Positions 1 to 8,488 are shown, numbered from the stretch's first letter. The stretch is 42,520 nt of DNA from an uncultured Oscillospiraceae bacterium (GCA_947624385.1 CANQJZ010000017.1:1-42520), one strand, 5' to 3'. Translations and numbers: made by a program. Notes: generated by a model from the sequence alone, not told the origin.

Positions 1-27
1 GAAAAACAAAAAACAGGACGGACAGTA

Positions 28-530
28 ATGGAACACAATATGCTGACGCTGGACTTCTGGCAGGATGCCGTGACATACGAGGGGCATACCGTACCCACCG
101 GCACCCTGGGATGCAACGCGCTGAACATCTCAGATGAAGTGTTAAACGCGCTGGATGAACTGTGTGCCCAACTGAACAGATTCATGGAGACCCTCCAGGT
201 AGGGATGCGCGGCACACGAAATACTGCGGCGGCCTTGCGCCGGGGGACAAGCTGAGCCGGACCTGCCGCCAGATAGGGAACCTGCGCGGCCGGGAGCAGC
301 GTGAACTGGCAGATGACCATCCGCTGAAGCTGATCTATGAGCGGCGGCTGAATACCATAAACCGCAGCGTGAACCGAGGGTCCCTGAACAGGGAGACCGC
401 CGCAGCCATGAAGAAGCTGGCAAAGGACAAGCTGCTTCGAGCCATAAGCAACAGCGAGTACGCCAAGGGCAGCTATGCCCAGGAAATGGAGCAGGACGCT
501 TTACTCAAAGAGGCAACAGCTAAAATGTGA
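28..530 (+). pseudogene. DUF6076-like protein, internally deleted and frameshifted remnant
   Basis: Two pieces lie in different frames. From 28 a 75-codon frame (LDFWQDAVTYEG near the start, preceded by AGGACGG) looks like the amino end of a DUF6076-type protein from clostridial integrative elements. From about 200 to 530 another frame carries what looks like the carboxyl end: a HTKYC...RTCRQIG cysteine segment, then INRSVNRGSLNRE, KKLAKDKL and YAKGSYAQEMEQ. The family is usually several hundred residues long, so the middle seems deleted with loss of frame near 185-220. The family name rests on memory of its typical ends, not on a search. The function is unknown; the cysteines suggest a zinc-ribbon-like element. 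Confidence 0.5.
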
Positions 531-543
531 CAGGAGAAAAACA

Positions 544-1041
544 ATGAGCATCTCAAAAGAATGGCTTGGTGAAATAAACCGTGTTTACTATGAGCTTGAT
601 ATGAGGCGCGCTCAGCTCTGCAGTGCGCTGTATCACCGCATCTTTGATGTCGAATCCGGGTGGTACAACGGACACTATCGCAAAGACGATGACGGGAACT
701 GGCGCAGAGAATCATATCCCATCCCGGTAATCAGCGTGAAGGGATTTTGTGACATTGAGATCCAATTTGATGAAATCACAGTCACGGCCAAGCGAAAACG
801 CACCGCCGCGCTCGACTATTCGTATGAAAGAATCCGCACATATCCCTTTGAGGCATATGGCGTGAAGGATGATCTGAGCAACCTCTATCATGAAGGCCAG
901 ACGATACAGGACTTGAAGAAAAACATCACAGAGAGTGATGAGGAAGAGATATTCTTTAGTTTCTCATTCCCGCTTGATGTGGACGGGAAAGTGATTTTTG
1001 AATTTGTAAAGCTGCTCCGTCGGGAAAACTTTTATTACTGA
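544..1041 (+). CDS. hypothetical protein, probable mobile-element cargo
   Basis: A 165-residue soluble protein that I do not recognise. The ATG at 544 is preceded by AGGAG at 532-536 and is preferred over an upstream in-frame start that would run into the preceding remnant. There is no signal peptide or membrane segment. The chain is rich in charged and aromatic residues (YELDMRRAQL, FDEITVTAKRKR) and ends FVKLLRRENFYY. Base composition is more AT-rich than the chromosome to the right, matching its neighbours at 28-530 and 1075-2304, so it was probably acquired with them. It could be an accessory or immunity-type protein of the element, but nothing in the sequence settles that. Confidence 0.6.
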   Translation: MSISKEWLGEINRVYYELDMRRAQLCSALYHRIFDVESGWYNGHYRKDDDGNWRRESYPIPVISVKGFCDIEIQFDEITVTAKRKRTAALDYSYERIRTYPFEAYGVKDDLSNLYHEGQTIQDLKKNITESDEEEIFFSFSFPLDVDGKVIFEFVKLLRRENFYY

Positions 1042-1074
1042 AAATACAAATCATGGGAAGGGAGGTGCGCCGCC

Positions 1075-2304
1075 GTGCTGGACGGATACACATGGGATAT
1101 GACCGGCTACATACGAAAGCACGGCTACCAAGTGCAAGAAAAAGGAATAACCACATGGGAGGCGGACCGTATCTTCCAGCTGGACCCAGCCCCACCGGAG
1201 ATGGAGCTGAACGATTACATATTGGCAGCAATAGAAAAGAAGAATCTGCTCTACTTTTCGTTCTTCCTCCACCACTACGAATGGATACTGAACGAGCGGG
1301 TCTATGAGTTTCGCTGCCGGGACGGATATGACCGCTATGACCCGGAGCGGATCGTGGATATGAAGATGGCCTGTATGGAGGCTGTTCTCAAACGATTGCC
1401 GCAATACGATCCAAATAAGGGCGCGGCGTTCACCACATACATTTACCATTTTGTCGAGGACGCCCTGCTCAGTTTTCGTCTGCGGGAAGAGGCGTGGTCG
1501 CTGTCATCTCTGGCCGTATACAAGAAAGTCCGTTTTGCCGCGTGGATGCAGGACACCGACAAGAAAGAGGATCACGCCGAGGTGTTCGCGGGGGAAAACA
1601 ACTGAACGACGGAGTTGGCTGCGGACTACCTGAAAACGGCGTGGGAGTTTCGCAGGAAGAAGCCGTTTTACGTCTCACACCAGGACGAGGACGACGAAAA
1701 GACCAGTGCGGATGCCAGCTATGACAGGATCAGTTTTACCGCATCCATCTGGCGCGGTATGCAAGCTGAGGCTGTGCGACGGGCGTTTGATAAGCTGAAC
1801 TTTCGGGAGCAGATGCTTTTGGAAAAACGCAACGCCGTCTGCATGACCTGCGGCCATGTTGGGACGCATAGCGAGCGGTTGACCTTTGAGGACATGGCTG
1901 TGATGTTTGAGGGCAGCGCGGCCAGCGGCGCGGAGCGGGCATACCGGCGGGCCGTGGAGCATTTGACCATGCTGCTTTTTGAGGACGGCGCGATCCGGGC
2001 GATGCGGCTGCGGCAAAAAACAAAAACCGTTCATAAGAAAAAGATCACCGCCGTGGCCTATGAGTATCAGGCAGACTGCGACGGCGAATGGGGCGAGATA
2101 TGTTTTGATTTTGAAACTGGCACAGCAAGAATCGTCCGGCTGGCCGATTGGGACACGATGCGTTCCAAAATTTTCGCAAAGCGGGCGATACGGTTTCTTG
2201 TGAATGTGAACAGGGAGAGACTTCCAAAACAGGCGATACTAGCGTTTCCCCTGACAGATGGGTCCGAGGAAAGCGATTTACCCTACCCTCTTGATTTTTA
2301 TTAG
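1075..2304 (+). pseudogene. sigma-70-like factor interrupted by an in-frame TGA
   Basis: The gene starts at GTG 1075 behind a strong GGGAGGT site and reads 176 codons to TGA at 1603-1605; the same frame then stays open to 2304. The first part holds a region-2-like segment (YDPERIVDMKMACMEAVLKRLPQYD, shortened here to YDPERIVDMKMACMEAVL, then FTTYIYHFVEDALLSF). The second part holds a region-4-like segment (AFDKLNFREQMLLEKRNAV, then LTFEDMAVMFEGSAASGAER). The last 85 or so residues (CDGEWGEICFDFETGTA) look like a small separate domain also seen in element-borne proteins. Because both halves are needed for a sigma factor, a recent nonsense mutation is the simplest reading. A TTG at 1615 could restart translation, but it lacks a good ribosome site. 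Confidence 0.6.
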
Positions 2305-2318
2305 CTGGACTAGGATAA

Positions 2319-4106
2319 TCACACTACAGGGAAATCAAACTCTACATCACAGATCCTTATGCCCCGTGTAAATACCGGGATCTTTCCGTTTGGCTCAGAT
2401 ACGACCGATACCGGCCCCTCGCAGACCGCCCCAGTGAAGAAGTCCTGCCACCGACCTGCCGGAAGGTAAACTGCGCGTGACTGCGCATTTTCATCCAAAA
2501 GCGGTGCTGCCAGCAGGTCATCGCCCAGCATATATTCGTCATTACAGAGAGCAGCCTGTTTATCCTCCGGCCATCCGTATGCCAGAGGCCGGAGCATGGG
2601 ACGGCTCTCGGCGACGCACTTTTGTGCCTGCTCCCACAGATAGGGTCTCAGCGCCTGGCGCAGCTTGTGCCAAGCGCGCATCTCGTCCAAAAATTCCGGC
2701 GCGGCATAGGCCTCCGCCATATTCCACGGACTGCGCTCGTTGTTTCCCTCGCCGCCGGGCATCAGCTCCCGGAACTGGCCGCCGTCCGGCTCGGAGTGCC
2801 ACTGCATGATGGGGCAGAAGCAGGCCATCTGGGTCGCCCGACGATACAGATCCAGTGACGGCAGCGGCCCGGCAAAGCCGGCCAGGTCAAAGCCCCAGAA
2901 GAGGATGCCCGTTGCGGCTGCGGACAGCCCCGCCCGCAGCACGCTGCGCAGCTCGCCGTTTTGAGACTGCTGATCTCCCGCCCAGTGGATGGGTACGGTG
3001 TGCTGGCCCGCGTATCCGGCACGGCTGAAGATCGCCCGCTCCGGGCCCACGAAGTCCCGGTATCGTTCCGTGTAGTCCCTGGCGCAGCGGTTGACGCCCG
3101 TCCGCCCATCGGTCCCGTCATGAAAGCGGGCCTGCGGAGAGTAAATGAACTCTCCGCCGTCCGTCTTGAAACCGTCCACGCCCATATCCAGCAGGTACCG
3201 GCGCTTGGCAAACCAGCTGTCTACGGTGGCGGGGTTCGTGAAGTCCGGCACCATGGACCCGGCAAACCAGTGCCCCTCCGAAATGGTATAGGGACTCCCG
3301 TCCGGCATGGCCACGCACAGTCGCCGGCGCACGGCGTCCTCCCGGTCCAGGTCGTTTTGCAGGTTCGGGACCTCTTCCGGCCCCTGTTTTTTGTAGACCG
3401 GCACCTGCCACAAAAGCAGCTTCAGGCCCTTTTCGTGCAGGGAACGGATCATGCCTGCCGGGTCGGGCCAGGGGCTGCCGGAGAAGTCGAAGTCCGCCAT
3501 GGACAGGGCCCCTCCATTCGGGGCCGGCGTATACTTCGCCCCGTTCCAGATGTAGAAGGTGGCCTCGTCGCTCCATGCCTCCAGCACCACAACGGAGGCC
3601 GGAAAGTCATATCGCTCCAGCCTTTCTGTCAGGGCCTCCACGTCCCGCTGACACCGCCAGCGGTTGGCGGACACCCACACGCCGAAGGTCCATTCCGGCG
3701 GCAGTACGGCCGGGCCGAACAGCCCCATGTACTGCCGGACTATTTCCGCCGGTGTGCCGCTAAAGGCCACAATGTCCGCATGCTCCGGCAGCGTGACAGT
3801 GACCGTCTTCTCTCCAAAGGTGAACTGTGTCACCTCGCAGGTGTCGATATAGAGGCCGAAGCCGGTATCCGTCCAGAAAAACGGCGCGGGGCAGTAGGAC
3901 TTATCGCCCTGGAAGCAGAATTTTTCCTCCACCCGGCATATGACAGTCCTGCCTTTCAGGTTCAGTGTGTCATACCGCTCTCCCATGCCGAATGCAGCCA
4001 GATAAGAAAGACTGACCGTCAGCGTTTTGCCGCTGCGGGCTATGACGACCTCCCCGCCGGGACAGGGCAGGGAGATCGTTTTTGTGTCATGGGGTATCCT
4101 TGTCAT
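2319..4106 (-). CDS. GH31 family alpha-glycosidase
   Basis: A 595-residue cytoplasmic glycosidase of family 31 (alpha-glucosidase/alpha-xylosidase group), acting by retention on alpha-linked non-reducing sugars. The catalytic nucleophile region is visible as DGFKTDGGE, with the nucleophile Asp at about residue 316, and the acid/base as HWAGDQQS with Asp at about 378. An amino-terminal beta-domain (about 1-150) precedes the TIM barrel, followed by the usual beta-sheet end. There is no signal peptide, so the substrate is imported. The start ATG lies 7 bp after the upstream permease stop with AAAGGA as ribosome site, making this the last gene of the lacI-transporter string. Its exact specificity cannot be read from the sequence; the adjoining GH65 and beta-phosphoglucomutase argue for an alpha-glucoside. 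Confidence 0.9.
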   Translation of the reverse strand: MTRIPHDTKTISLPCPGGEVVIARSGKTLTVSLSYLAAFGMGERYDTLNLKGRTVICRVEEKFCFQGDKSYCPAPFFWTDTGFGLYIDTCEVTQFTFGEKTVTVTLPEHADIVAFSGTPAEIVRQYMGLFGPAVLPPEWTFGVWVSANRWRCQRDVEALTERLERYDFPASVVVLEAWSDEATFYIWNGAKYTPAPNGGALSMADFDFSGSPWPDPAGMIRSLHEKGLKLLLWQVPVYKKQGPEEVPNLQNDLDREDAVRRRLCVAMPDGSPYTISEGHWFAGSMVPDFTNPATVDSWFAKRRYLLDMGVDGFKTDGGEFIYSPQARFHDGTDGRTGVNRCARDYTERYRDFVGPERAIFSRAGYAGQHTVPIHWAGDQQSQNGELRSVLRAGLSAAATGILFWGFDLAGFAGPLPSLDLYRRATQMACFCPIMQWHSEPDGGQFRELMPGGEGNNERSPWNMAEAYAAPEFLDEMRAWHKLRQALRPYLWEQAQKCVAESRPMLRPLAYGWPEDKQAALCNDEYMLGDDLLAAPLLDENAQSRAVYLPAGRWQDFFTGAVCEGPVSVVSEPNGKIPVFTRGIRICDVEFDFPVV

Positions 4107-4113
4107 GGCAGTT

Positions 4114-4941
4114 TCATCCTTTGATGCCGCCAGCCATCATGCCGTACTGGAAGCTGCGCTGGGCCATGATGTAAATAATGATGATTGGAATCATGGAAAT
4201 CAAGCTACCGGCCATCAGTAGCGCGTACTGGGGGTTATATTGGCCCGTCAGCGTTGCCAGGGCTATGGGAAGGGTCATCTTGCTCCGGTCCGTCAGCATC
4301 AGCAGCGGCCAGAGATAGTCATTCCAGGATTCCATGAAGGTGGTCACCATCAGCGTGGCCAGAGTAGGCTTGCACATGGGAAGGGCCACCTTTCGGAACA
4401 CCTGAAAGGTATTTGCCCCATCGATACGGGCCGCGTCCAGAAAATCCTGGGGGATGGTGCGCATCTGCTGGACCAGCATGAACACAGCAAAGGGCCGGAA
4501 CAGGGAGGGCATGATGACGCTGGAATAGCTGTTGATGAGGCCCAGCCGGTTCATCACCACGAACAGCGGGATCATGGTCACCTGGGTGGGGATCATCATC
4601 GTGGCCAGATACACCTTCAGCAGCAGGTCGTTGCCACGAAAGTGTATTTTGGTGAAGGCAAAGGCCGCCATAGAGGAGGAAAGCAGCGTGACGCCGGTAT
4701 AGGTCACCGCGATGAACAGGCTGTTTGCCACCGTGCGGGCGAAGGAAAAGGTGGTGAACACATCCACATACGCCTGCAGCGTGGGTTCTTCTGGTATCCA
4801 CTGGATGGGGACGGTCATCACCGCGCCCTGGGTCTTGAGCGAGGTGGAGATCATCCACAGAAAGGGAATCATGGATACCACGGCGATGGCCGCGGAGACC
4901 ACGTAATACCCCGTTGTGCTCAGTCTTTTCTTAAGAATCAT
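4114..4941 (-). CDS. carbohydrate ABC transporter permease (MalG type)
   Basis: A 275-residue inner-membrane permease with about six hydrophobic segments, forming half of the translocation pore of a CUT1-type sugar importer. The cytoplasmic EAA loop that docks the ATPase is visible as DAARIDGANTFQVFRKVALP. The amino end (ILKKRLSTTGYYVV, then MIPFLWMISTSLK) is typical of the MalG side. It overlaps the upstream permease by 11 bp and is followed 7 bp later by the GH31 gene, so all three should be co-translated. No ATPase gene is present in the locus. Confidence 0.92.
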   Translation of the reverse strand: MILKKRLSTTGYYVVSAAIAVVSMIPFLWMISTSLKTQGAVMTVPIQWIPEEPTLQAYVDVFTTFSFARTVANSLFIAVTYTGVTLLSSSMAAFAFTKIHFRGNDLLLKVYLATMMIPTQVTMIPLFVVMNRLGLINSYSSVIMPSLFRPFAVFMLVQQMRTIPQDFLDAARIDGANTFQVFRKVALPMCKPTLATLMVTTFMESWNDYLWPLLMLTDRSKMTLPIALATLTGQYNPQYALLMAGSLISMIPIIIIYIMAQRSFQYGMMAGGIKG

Positions 4942-5854
4942 AATGCACCCACCTCTTCTGTGCCTTCATTTGGATGGCCGTACAGGTCATGATGATCACG
5001 AACAGTATCCAGGAAAAGGCTGCGGCATAGCCCATGCGGAAGTAGCGGAAGCCGTACTTGTAGATACGCTCCACCATGACCTGGGTCGCCCCGTAGGGTC
5101 CGCCGTCCGTCATGATCATGATCTGCGGGAACAGCTGGAAGGCGTTGATAAGGCTGACAATCAGCACATAGAAAATGGCCGGGGTCATCAGCGGCAGGGT
5201 TATCCGCAAAAATTTTGTCCAGGCTCCCGCGCCGTCCAGAGACGCGGCCTCGTAATAGCTCTTGTTGATGTCCACCATGCCGGACAGGAGGATGAGGCCA
5301 AAGAAGCCCATGTCCTTCCATATCGACACCAGCACGATGGCGGGCATGGCCCACTTGGGGTCCAGCAGCCATCCGGGACCCTTGATGCCAAAGAGCGAGA
5401 GGATGTTGTTCACCGCGCCGTACTGAGGGGAGAGCATGGTGGTCCATATAAGGGAGGCAGCCACCCAGGAGGTGAGCACCGGGAGATAATAGATCACCCG
5501 AAAGACCATCACACCCCGCCTCTCCCGGCTGAGCAGAAAGGCCACCGTGAGGCTCATCACCAGCATTCCCGGGATATACAGCACGATATATGTGCCCGTA
5601 TTTTTCAGCACCTGCCAGAACTCCCGGCCGGTCAGGATGGACTTATAGTTATCCAGCCCTACGAAGTGTTCCTGGAAAAAACCCGCTGCGCCGATGCTGT
5701 CCAGCCCGTTCCAGTCCGTCAGGCTGATGCCTACGGAGATCAGCAGCGGCAGGAGCGAGAATATCATAAGCCCTATCAGGCTGGGCAGGAGAAAGGGCGA
5801 TGCCCGCAGCAGTCCGTCGCCCCCAGGCCCTCCATGTCGCTTTCCGCGTCTCAT
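4931..5854 (-). CDS. carbohydrate ABC transporter permease (MalF type)
   Basis: A 307-residue permease, the partner of the MalG-type protein, with about six membrane segments after a short basic cytoplasmic tail (MRRGKRHGG). Its EAA loop reads YEAASLDGAGAWTKFLRITLP. The gene starts behind an AGGAGGT site and a hairpin that separates it from the binding-protein gene (5876-5902). The hairpin would favour more binding protein than permease, a common arrangement in such importers. The first-membrane motif PSLIGLMIFSLLPLL is typical of CUT1 permeases. Confidence 0.92.
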   Translation of the reverse strand: MRRGKRHGGPGGDGLLRASPFLLPSLIGLMIFSLLPLLISVGISLTDWNGLDSIGAAGFFQEHFVGLDNYKSILTGREFWQVLKNTGTYIVLYIPGMLVMSLTVAFLLSRERRGVMVFRVIYYLPVLTSWVAASLIWTTMLSPQYGAVNNILSLFGIKGPGWLLDPKWAMPAIVLVSIWKDMGFFGLILLSGMVDINKSYYEAASLDGAGAWTKFLRITLPLMTPAIFYVLIVSLINAFQLFPQIMIMTDGGPYGATQVMVERIYKYGFRYFRMGYAAAFSWILFVIIMTCTAIQMKAQKRWVHYDS

Positions 5855-5875
5855 TTATCGTCACACCTCCTATGG

Positions 5876-5902
5876 AAAAGGGGAGGAGCGGCGCTCCTCC
5901 CC
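5876..5902 (-). terminator. attenuating hairpin between binding protein and permeases
   Basis: On the minus strand GGGGAGGAGC and GCTCCTCCCC form a perfect 10-bp stem with a 3-base GCC loop, followed by TTTT. It lies 16 bp after the binding-protein stop and before the permease ribosome site. This is a partial terminator or 3' mRNA stabiliser, which would raise the binding protein relative to the permeases. Confidence 0.65.
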
Positions 5903-5917
5903 CTCAGTGTCTGTGTA

Positions 5918-7168
5918 TCAGCCCAGCGTAATGGTGCTCTCGCACTGACTCTGCGCCTGATCCAGCGCCTCCTGTACCGTCATGACGCCGGATGCGGCGG
6001 CGGACAGGCTCTCGCCGATGAGATCGCTCATCATACTGTAGTCCTCGATGACGGGAGGAACGACCAGATAATTGAGGGAATCAAACACGGCCTCGCGGTT
6101 TTCAGGAGGCGTGATGTCCAGATACCCGGCAAGAGTGTCCTGATCCTTGATGGCGGGCAGATCCCAGCCGGCCTCGATGCGAATCTGGGCGGACTTGGGG
6201 CTGGAGGTCAGCCAGGTGATCCAGGTGGCTGCAGCGTCCTTATGCTCGCTCTTGGCGTTGATGACGCAGGCATTGGAGAAGAAGTGGGTAGCCTTCTGGA
6301 CTTGGCCGGGCTCCACTGCCACATCCCAATCAAAGTCGCAGCCCTCGGTGAAGGTGTTGAAGGCCCAGATACCGGTGGGGATCATACCCAGCCGGCCGCT
6401 CATGAACAGATCCCAGTCGCCGATGCCGCCCATCTGCACGTCGGTGGGCTGCACGTTGCTCACCAGCACCCGGTCGGCCATCATCTGCGCCGCGGCCACG
6501 TTCTCGGGAGCGTTGATGGTGAATTCGGTCTTGTCCTCGTTGAGAAGGCTGCCGCCGAACTGGGCGGCTACCTTGTAGAATTCGTTATAGGTCAGGGGCT
6601 GATAATAGCCAAAGATGTCGTCGCCCAGGGCGCGAATGGCTTCTGCGGCGGCCTGCAGATCGTCTTGGGTCCAGTCGGCGGTGGGATAGTCCACGCCGGC
6701 CTGGTCAAAGAGGTCCTTGTTGTAGAACAGAAGCACGTTGGAGAAGTTGCCGGGCAGGCCGTACTGCTTGCCATCCACGGTGAAGGCACTCAGAGCCGTC
6801 TCATCCAGACCGCTCAGGTCCACACCCGTGATTTCCTCCAGAACGCCGTTGTTGGCGTAGGCGGCGAAGTTTTCGATGTTCAGCTCATAGCAGTCAGGAG
6901 CGGTGCCGCCGGCGACGCGGGTCTGCATGGTAGTGAAGTAGTCGGCGGATGCGATGGTCTCGATCTCGACCGTGATGTTGGGGTACTCCTCGTGGAACGC
7001 CTCATACATCTTCTGAAGCGTCTCCTCGTTTCCGCCGGAGGCGTTGAAGTTGGCATAGGTGATGGTCACGTCCTCCGCGTCTTCACCCGCGGCAAAGGCG
7101 CATACGGAGCCGAGCATCGCCACCGCCAGCACCACAGCGAGCAGCGAAAAAAGCCTTGTTTTTCTCAT
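5918..7168 (-). CDS. extracellular sugar-binding protein (solute-binding family 1)
   Basis: A 416-residue binding protein for the adjacent sugar importer. Residues 1-26 are a signal peptide (MRKTRLFSLLAVVLAVAM start), with a likely signal peptidase I site after AFA. The only cysteine near the end of the leader is followed by AFA and lacks a proper lipobox, so the mature protein may not be lipid-anchored, which is unusual for a Gram-positive binding protein but recurs at 39392 in this window. The mature part begins with DVTITYANFNASGG and contains the family-type segment PDCYELNIENFAAYANN. The start follows AAGGAGG. It is the first gene of the transporter set, 130 bp downstream of lacI. Confidence 0.92.
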   Translation of the reverse strand: MRKTRLFSLLAVVLAVAMLGSVCAFAAGEDAEDVTITYANFNASGGNEETLQKMYEAFHEEYPNITVEIETIASADYFTTMQTRVAGGTAPDCYELNIENFAAYANNGVLEEITGVDLSGLDETALSAFTVDGKQYGLPGNFSNVLLFYNKDLFDQAGVDYPTADWTQDDLQAAAEAIRALGDDIFGYYQPLTYNEFYKVAAQFGGSLLNEDKTEFTINAPENVAAAQMMADRVLVSNVQPTDVQMGGIGDWDLFMSGRLGMIPTGIWAFNTFTEGCDFDWDVAVEPGQVQKATHFFSNACVINAKSEHKDAAATWITWLTSSPKSAQIRIEAGWDLPAIKDQDTLAGYLDITPPENREAVFDSLNYLVVPPVIEDYSMMSDLIGESLSAAASGVMTVQEALDQAQSQCESTITLG

Positions 7169-7203
7169 TCGTTTTTCCTCCTTATCGAATGTTGATTTTA
7201 TTG

Positions 7204-7237
7204 CTCTTTTCGCCTATAATGAATTTGGCAAAAAGAG
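7204..7237. promoter_or_regulatory. inverted repeat in the binding-protein leader
   Basis: CTCTTTTCGCC and GGCAAAAAGAG are complementary with one mismatch, separated by 12 bases that contain TATAAT on the plus strand. The repeat lies 36 bp before the binding-protein start. It may be an operator or an mRNA hairpin; it does not match the LacI-type operators at 8338 and 8471. Confidence 0.4.
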
Positions 7238-7256
7238 TGGGCTTACTTCTTTTGCC

Positions 7257-7300
7257 GCGGTCTGCACAGGCTTTGACGAAGTGTGCGGACCGCCTTTTTT
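7257..7300 (+). terminator. hairpin between lacI and the binding-protein gene
   Basis: GCGGTCTGCACA (7257-7268) pairs with TGTGCGGACCGC (7282-7293) with one mismatch and is followed on the plus strand by CTTTTTT. The T-run faces the plus direction, although the flanking genes are read leftward. In the leftward mRNA the same stem directly follows the lacI stop and could still protect or attenuate. Confidence 0.5.
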
Positions 7301-8318
7301 ATTTCAGTTTCTTTACGGAACCCCGTTCCACCAGACTCAGCTGCAGTATCTCCTCCTGCTTGGGCAGCGTTGGGTCCTCGATGTGGCCCAGCAGCAGTTC
7401 CACCGCTTTTTGCCCCTTCCGGGAGATCTCCTGGTGGATGGTGGTGAGGCCTGGGGTCAGGTACTGGGCGATCTCCAGATCGTCGAAGCCGATGACGGAG
7501 TAGTCCGACGGCACATATTTCCCCACCTCAAAAAGCCCCTTAATCACGCCGATGGCCAGAATGTCCGCCGCCGCCACGATCCCCGTAACGGGAAGGTGCG
7601 CGTCCAGCAGCTCTCCCGCCAGGCGGATACCGGCGGCATAGTCGATCTGCCCCTCGAAAACATATTCTTCCCGGAAGGGGAGCGCGTGTTCCTCCAGCGC
7701 TTGCCGGTAGCCCAGCAGGCGTTTTTTCATAACGCCGTTCTCCTTTAACTGCCCTGAGAAAAATGCCACGTGCTCATGGCCGCAGTCCAGCATGTACCTT
7801 GTGGCCAGGTAGCTGCCGTAGGCGTCGTCTATGCGGATGTTATGATAGTAGTGGTCGTTGCAGTAGCTGTCGATCAGCACGATGGGTATCTGGGTCTTTT
7901 TCATCTGCTGATAGAACTCGTCCGGGTACATCCCGATCACGATGATGCCGTCCAGATTCCGCTGCCGGGCCAGGGTCATATAGCTCTCGTTGGCGTCGGT
8001 GGCGGAGATAAGGATATGGTATCCCCGCTGCCGGGCGTAATACTCGATGCTGCCCAGTATCTCGCTGTAAAAGCTGTTCTGGAACATGAGCCGGTCTCCC
8101 GGTTCCGTCTGGGGCACCACCACGCCGATGAGCTTGGAGTCCCGCATGCTCAGTCCCCTGGCGTTCAGGTCGGGCACATAGTCCAGCGCCTCCACCGCGT
8201 CCATGATCCGCGCCTTCGTCTCCTCGGAGATAGGGCGTTTCCCGCTCAGCGCGTAGGAAACGGTGGCCGGCGTGACCCCGGCGAACTGCGCCACGTCTTT
8301 TAAAGTCGCCCGCGCCAT
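7299..8318 (-). CDS. LacI family transcriptional regulator
   Basis: A 339-residue repressor. Residues 1-55 form the LacI helix-turn-helix and hinge (TLKDVAQFAGVTPATVSYAL, then RIMDAVEALDYVPDLNARGL); the rest is a periplasmic-binding-protein-like sugar-sensing domain (IGVVVPQ, DGIIVIGM, VIGFDDLEIAQYLTPGLTTI). It should bind the paired operators at 8338-8355 and 8471-8488 and so control itself, the downstream transporter and GH31 genes, and the divergent glycosidase-phosphorylase genes. The inducer is not evident; an alpha-glucoside or a sugar phosphate is likely. Confidence 0.95.
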   Translation of the reverse strand: MARATLKDVAQFAGVTPATVSYALSGKRPISEETKARIMDAVEALDYVPDLNARGLSMRDSKLIGVVVPQTEPGDRLMFQNSFYSEILGSIEYYARQRGYHILISATDANESYMTLARQRNLDGIIVIGMYPDEFYQQMKKTQIPIVLIDSYCNDHYYHNIRIDDAYGSYLATRYMLDCGHEHVAFFSGQLKENGVMKKRLLGYRQALEEHALPFREEYVFEGQIDYAAGIRLAGELLDAHLPVTGIVAAADILAIGVIKGLFEVGKYVPSDYSVIGFDDLEIAQYLTPGLTTIHQEISRKGQKAVELLLGHIEDPTLPKQEEILQLSLVERGSVKKLK

Positions 8319-8337
8319 CAGATCGCCCCTTTCTTGA

Positions 8338-8355
8338 AGTTTAATCGCTTAAACT
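8338..8355. promoter_or_regulatory. LacI-type operator O1 (before lacI)
   Basis: AGTTTAATCGCTTAAACT is an 18-bp palindrome with a central CG and arms AGTTTAA/TTAAACT, the classic LacI/GalR-family layout. It lies 20 bp upstream of the lacI start, immediately downstream of its predicted -10, so binding would block transcription. Confidence 0.85.
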
Positions 8356-8367
8356 ACTTTCAACCCA

Positions 8368-8396
8368 ATCATAAAGGCTGTTTGCACATTTGTCAA
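8368..8396 (-). promoter_or_regulatory. lacI promoter
   Basis: On the minus strand TTGACA (8396-8391), a 17-bp spacer and TATGAT (8373-8368) form a near-consensus SigA promoter reading into operator O1 and lacI. Confidence 0.75.
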
Positions 8397-8427
8397 CACC
8401 TAATTTGACATTTTCCATAAATTTTTA

Positions 8428-8455
8428 TTGACAAGAGCCGATTTTATATTATACT
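8428..8455 (+). promoter_or_regulatory. promoter of the glycosidase-phosphorylase operon
   Basis: TTGACA at 8428-8433, a 16-bp spacer and TATACT at 8450-8455 form a SigA-type promoter. The expected start near 8462 is just before operator O2. Confidence 0.75.
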
Positions 8456-8470
8456 TGAACTACTTGATGT

Positions 8471-8488
8471 AGTTTAATCGATTAACTT
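8471..8488. promoter_or_regulatory. LacI-type operator O2 (before the glycosidase)
   Basis: AGTTTAATCGATTAACTT contains the perfect 12-bp palindrome TTAATCGATTAA and shares AGTTTAATCG with O1. It is placed between the predicted transcription start and the ribosome site of the 8508 gene. Repression by the same LacI protein is inferred. Confidence 0.85.

Noticed and set aside
1603-1605. TGA read as selenocysteine or other recoding
   Set aside because: No SECIS-like hairpin was noticed after it, the position is in a linker, and sigma factors have no known selenocysteine.
4916-7195. Very long open frame antisense to the transporter genes
   Set aside because: It mirrors three well-supported genes on the other strand and its translation is His/Gly/Gln-rich without family motifs, a codon-bias artefact of GC-rich DNA.
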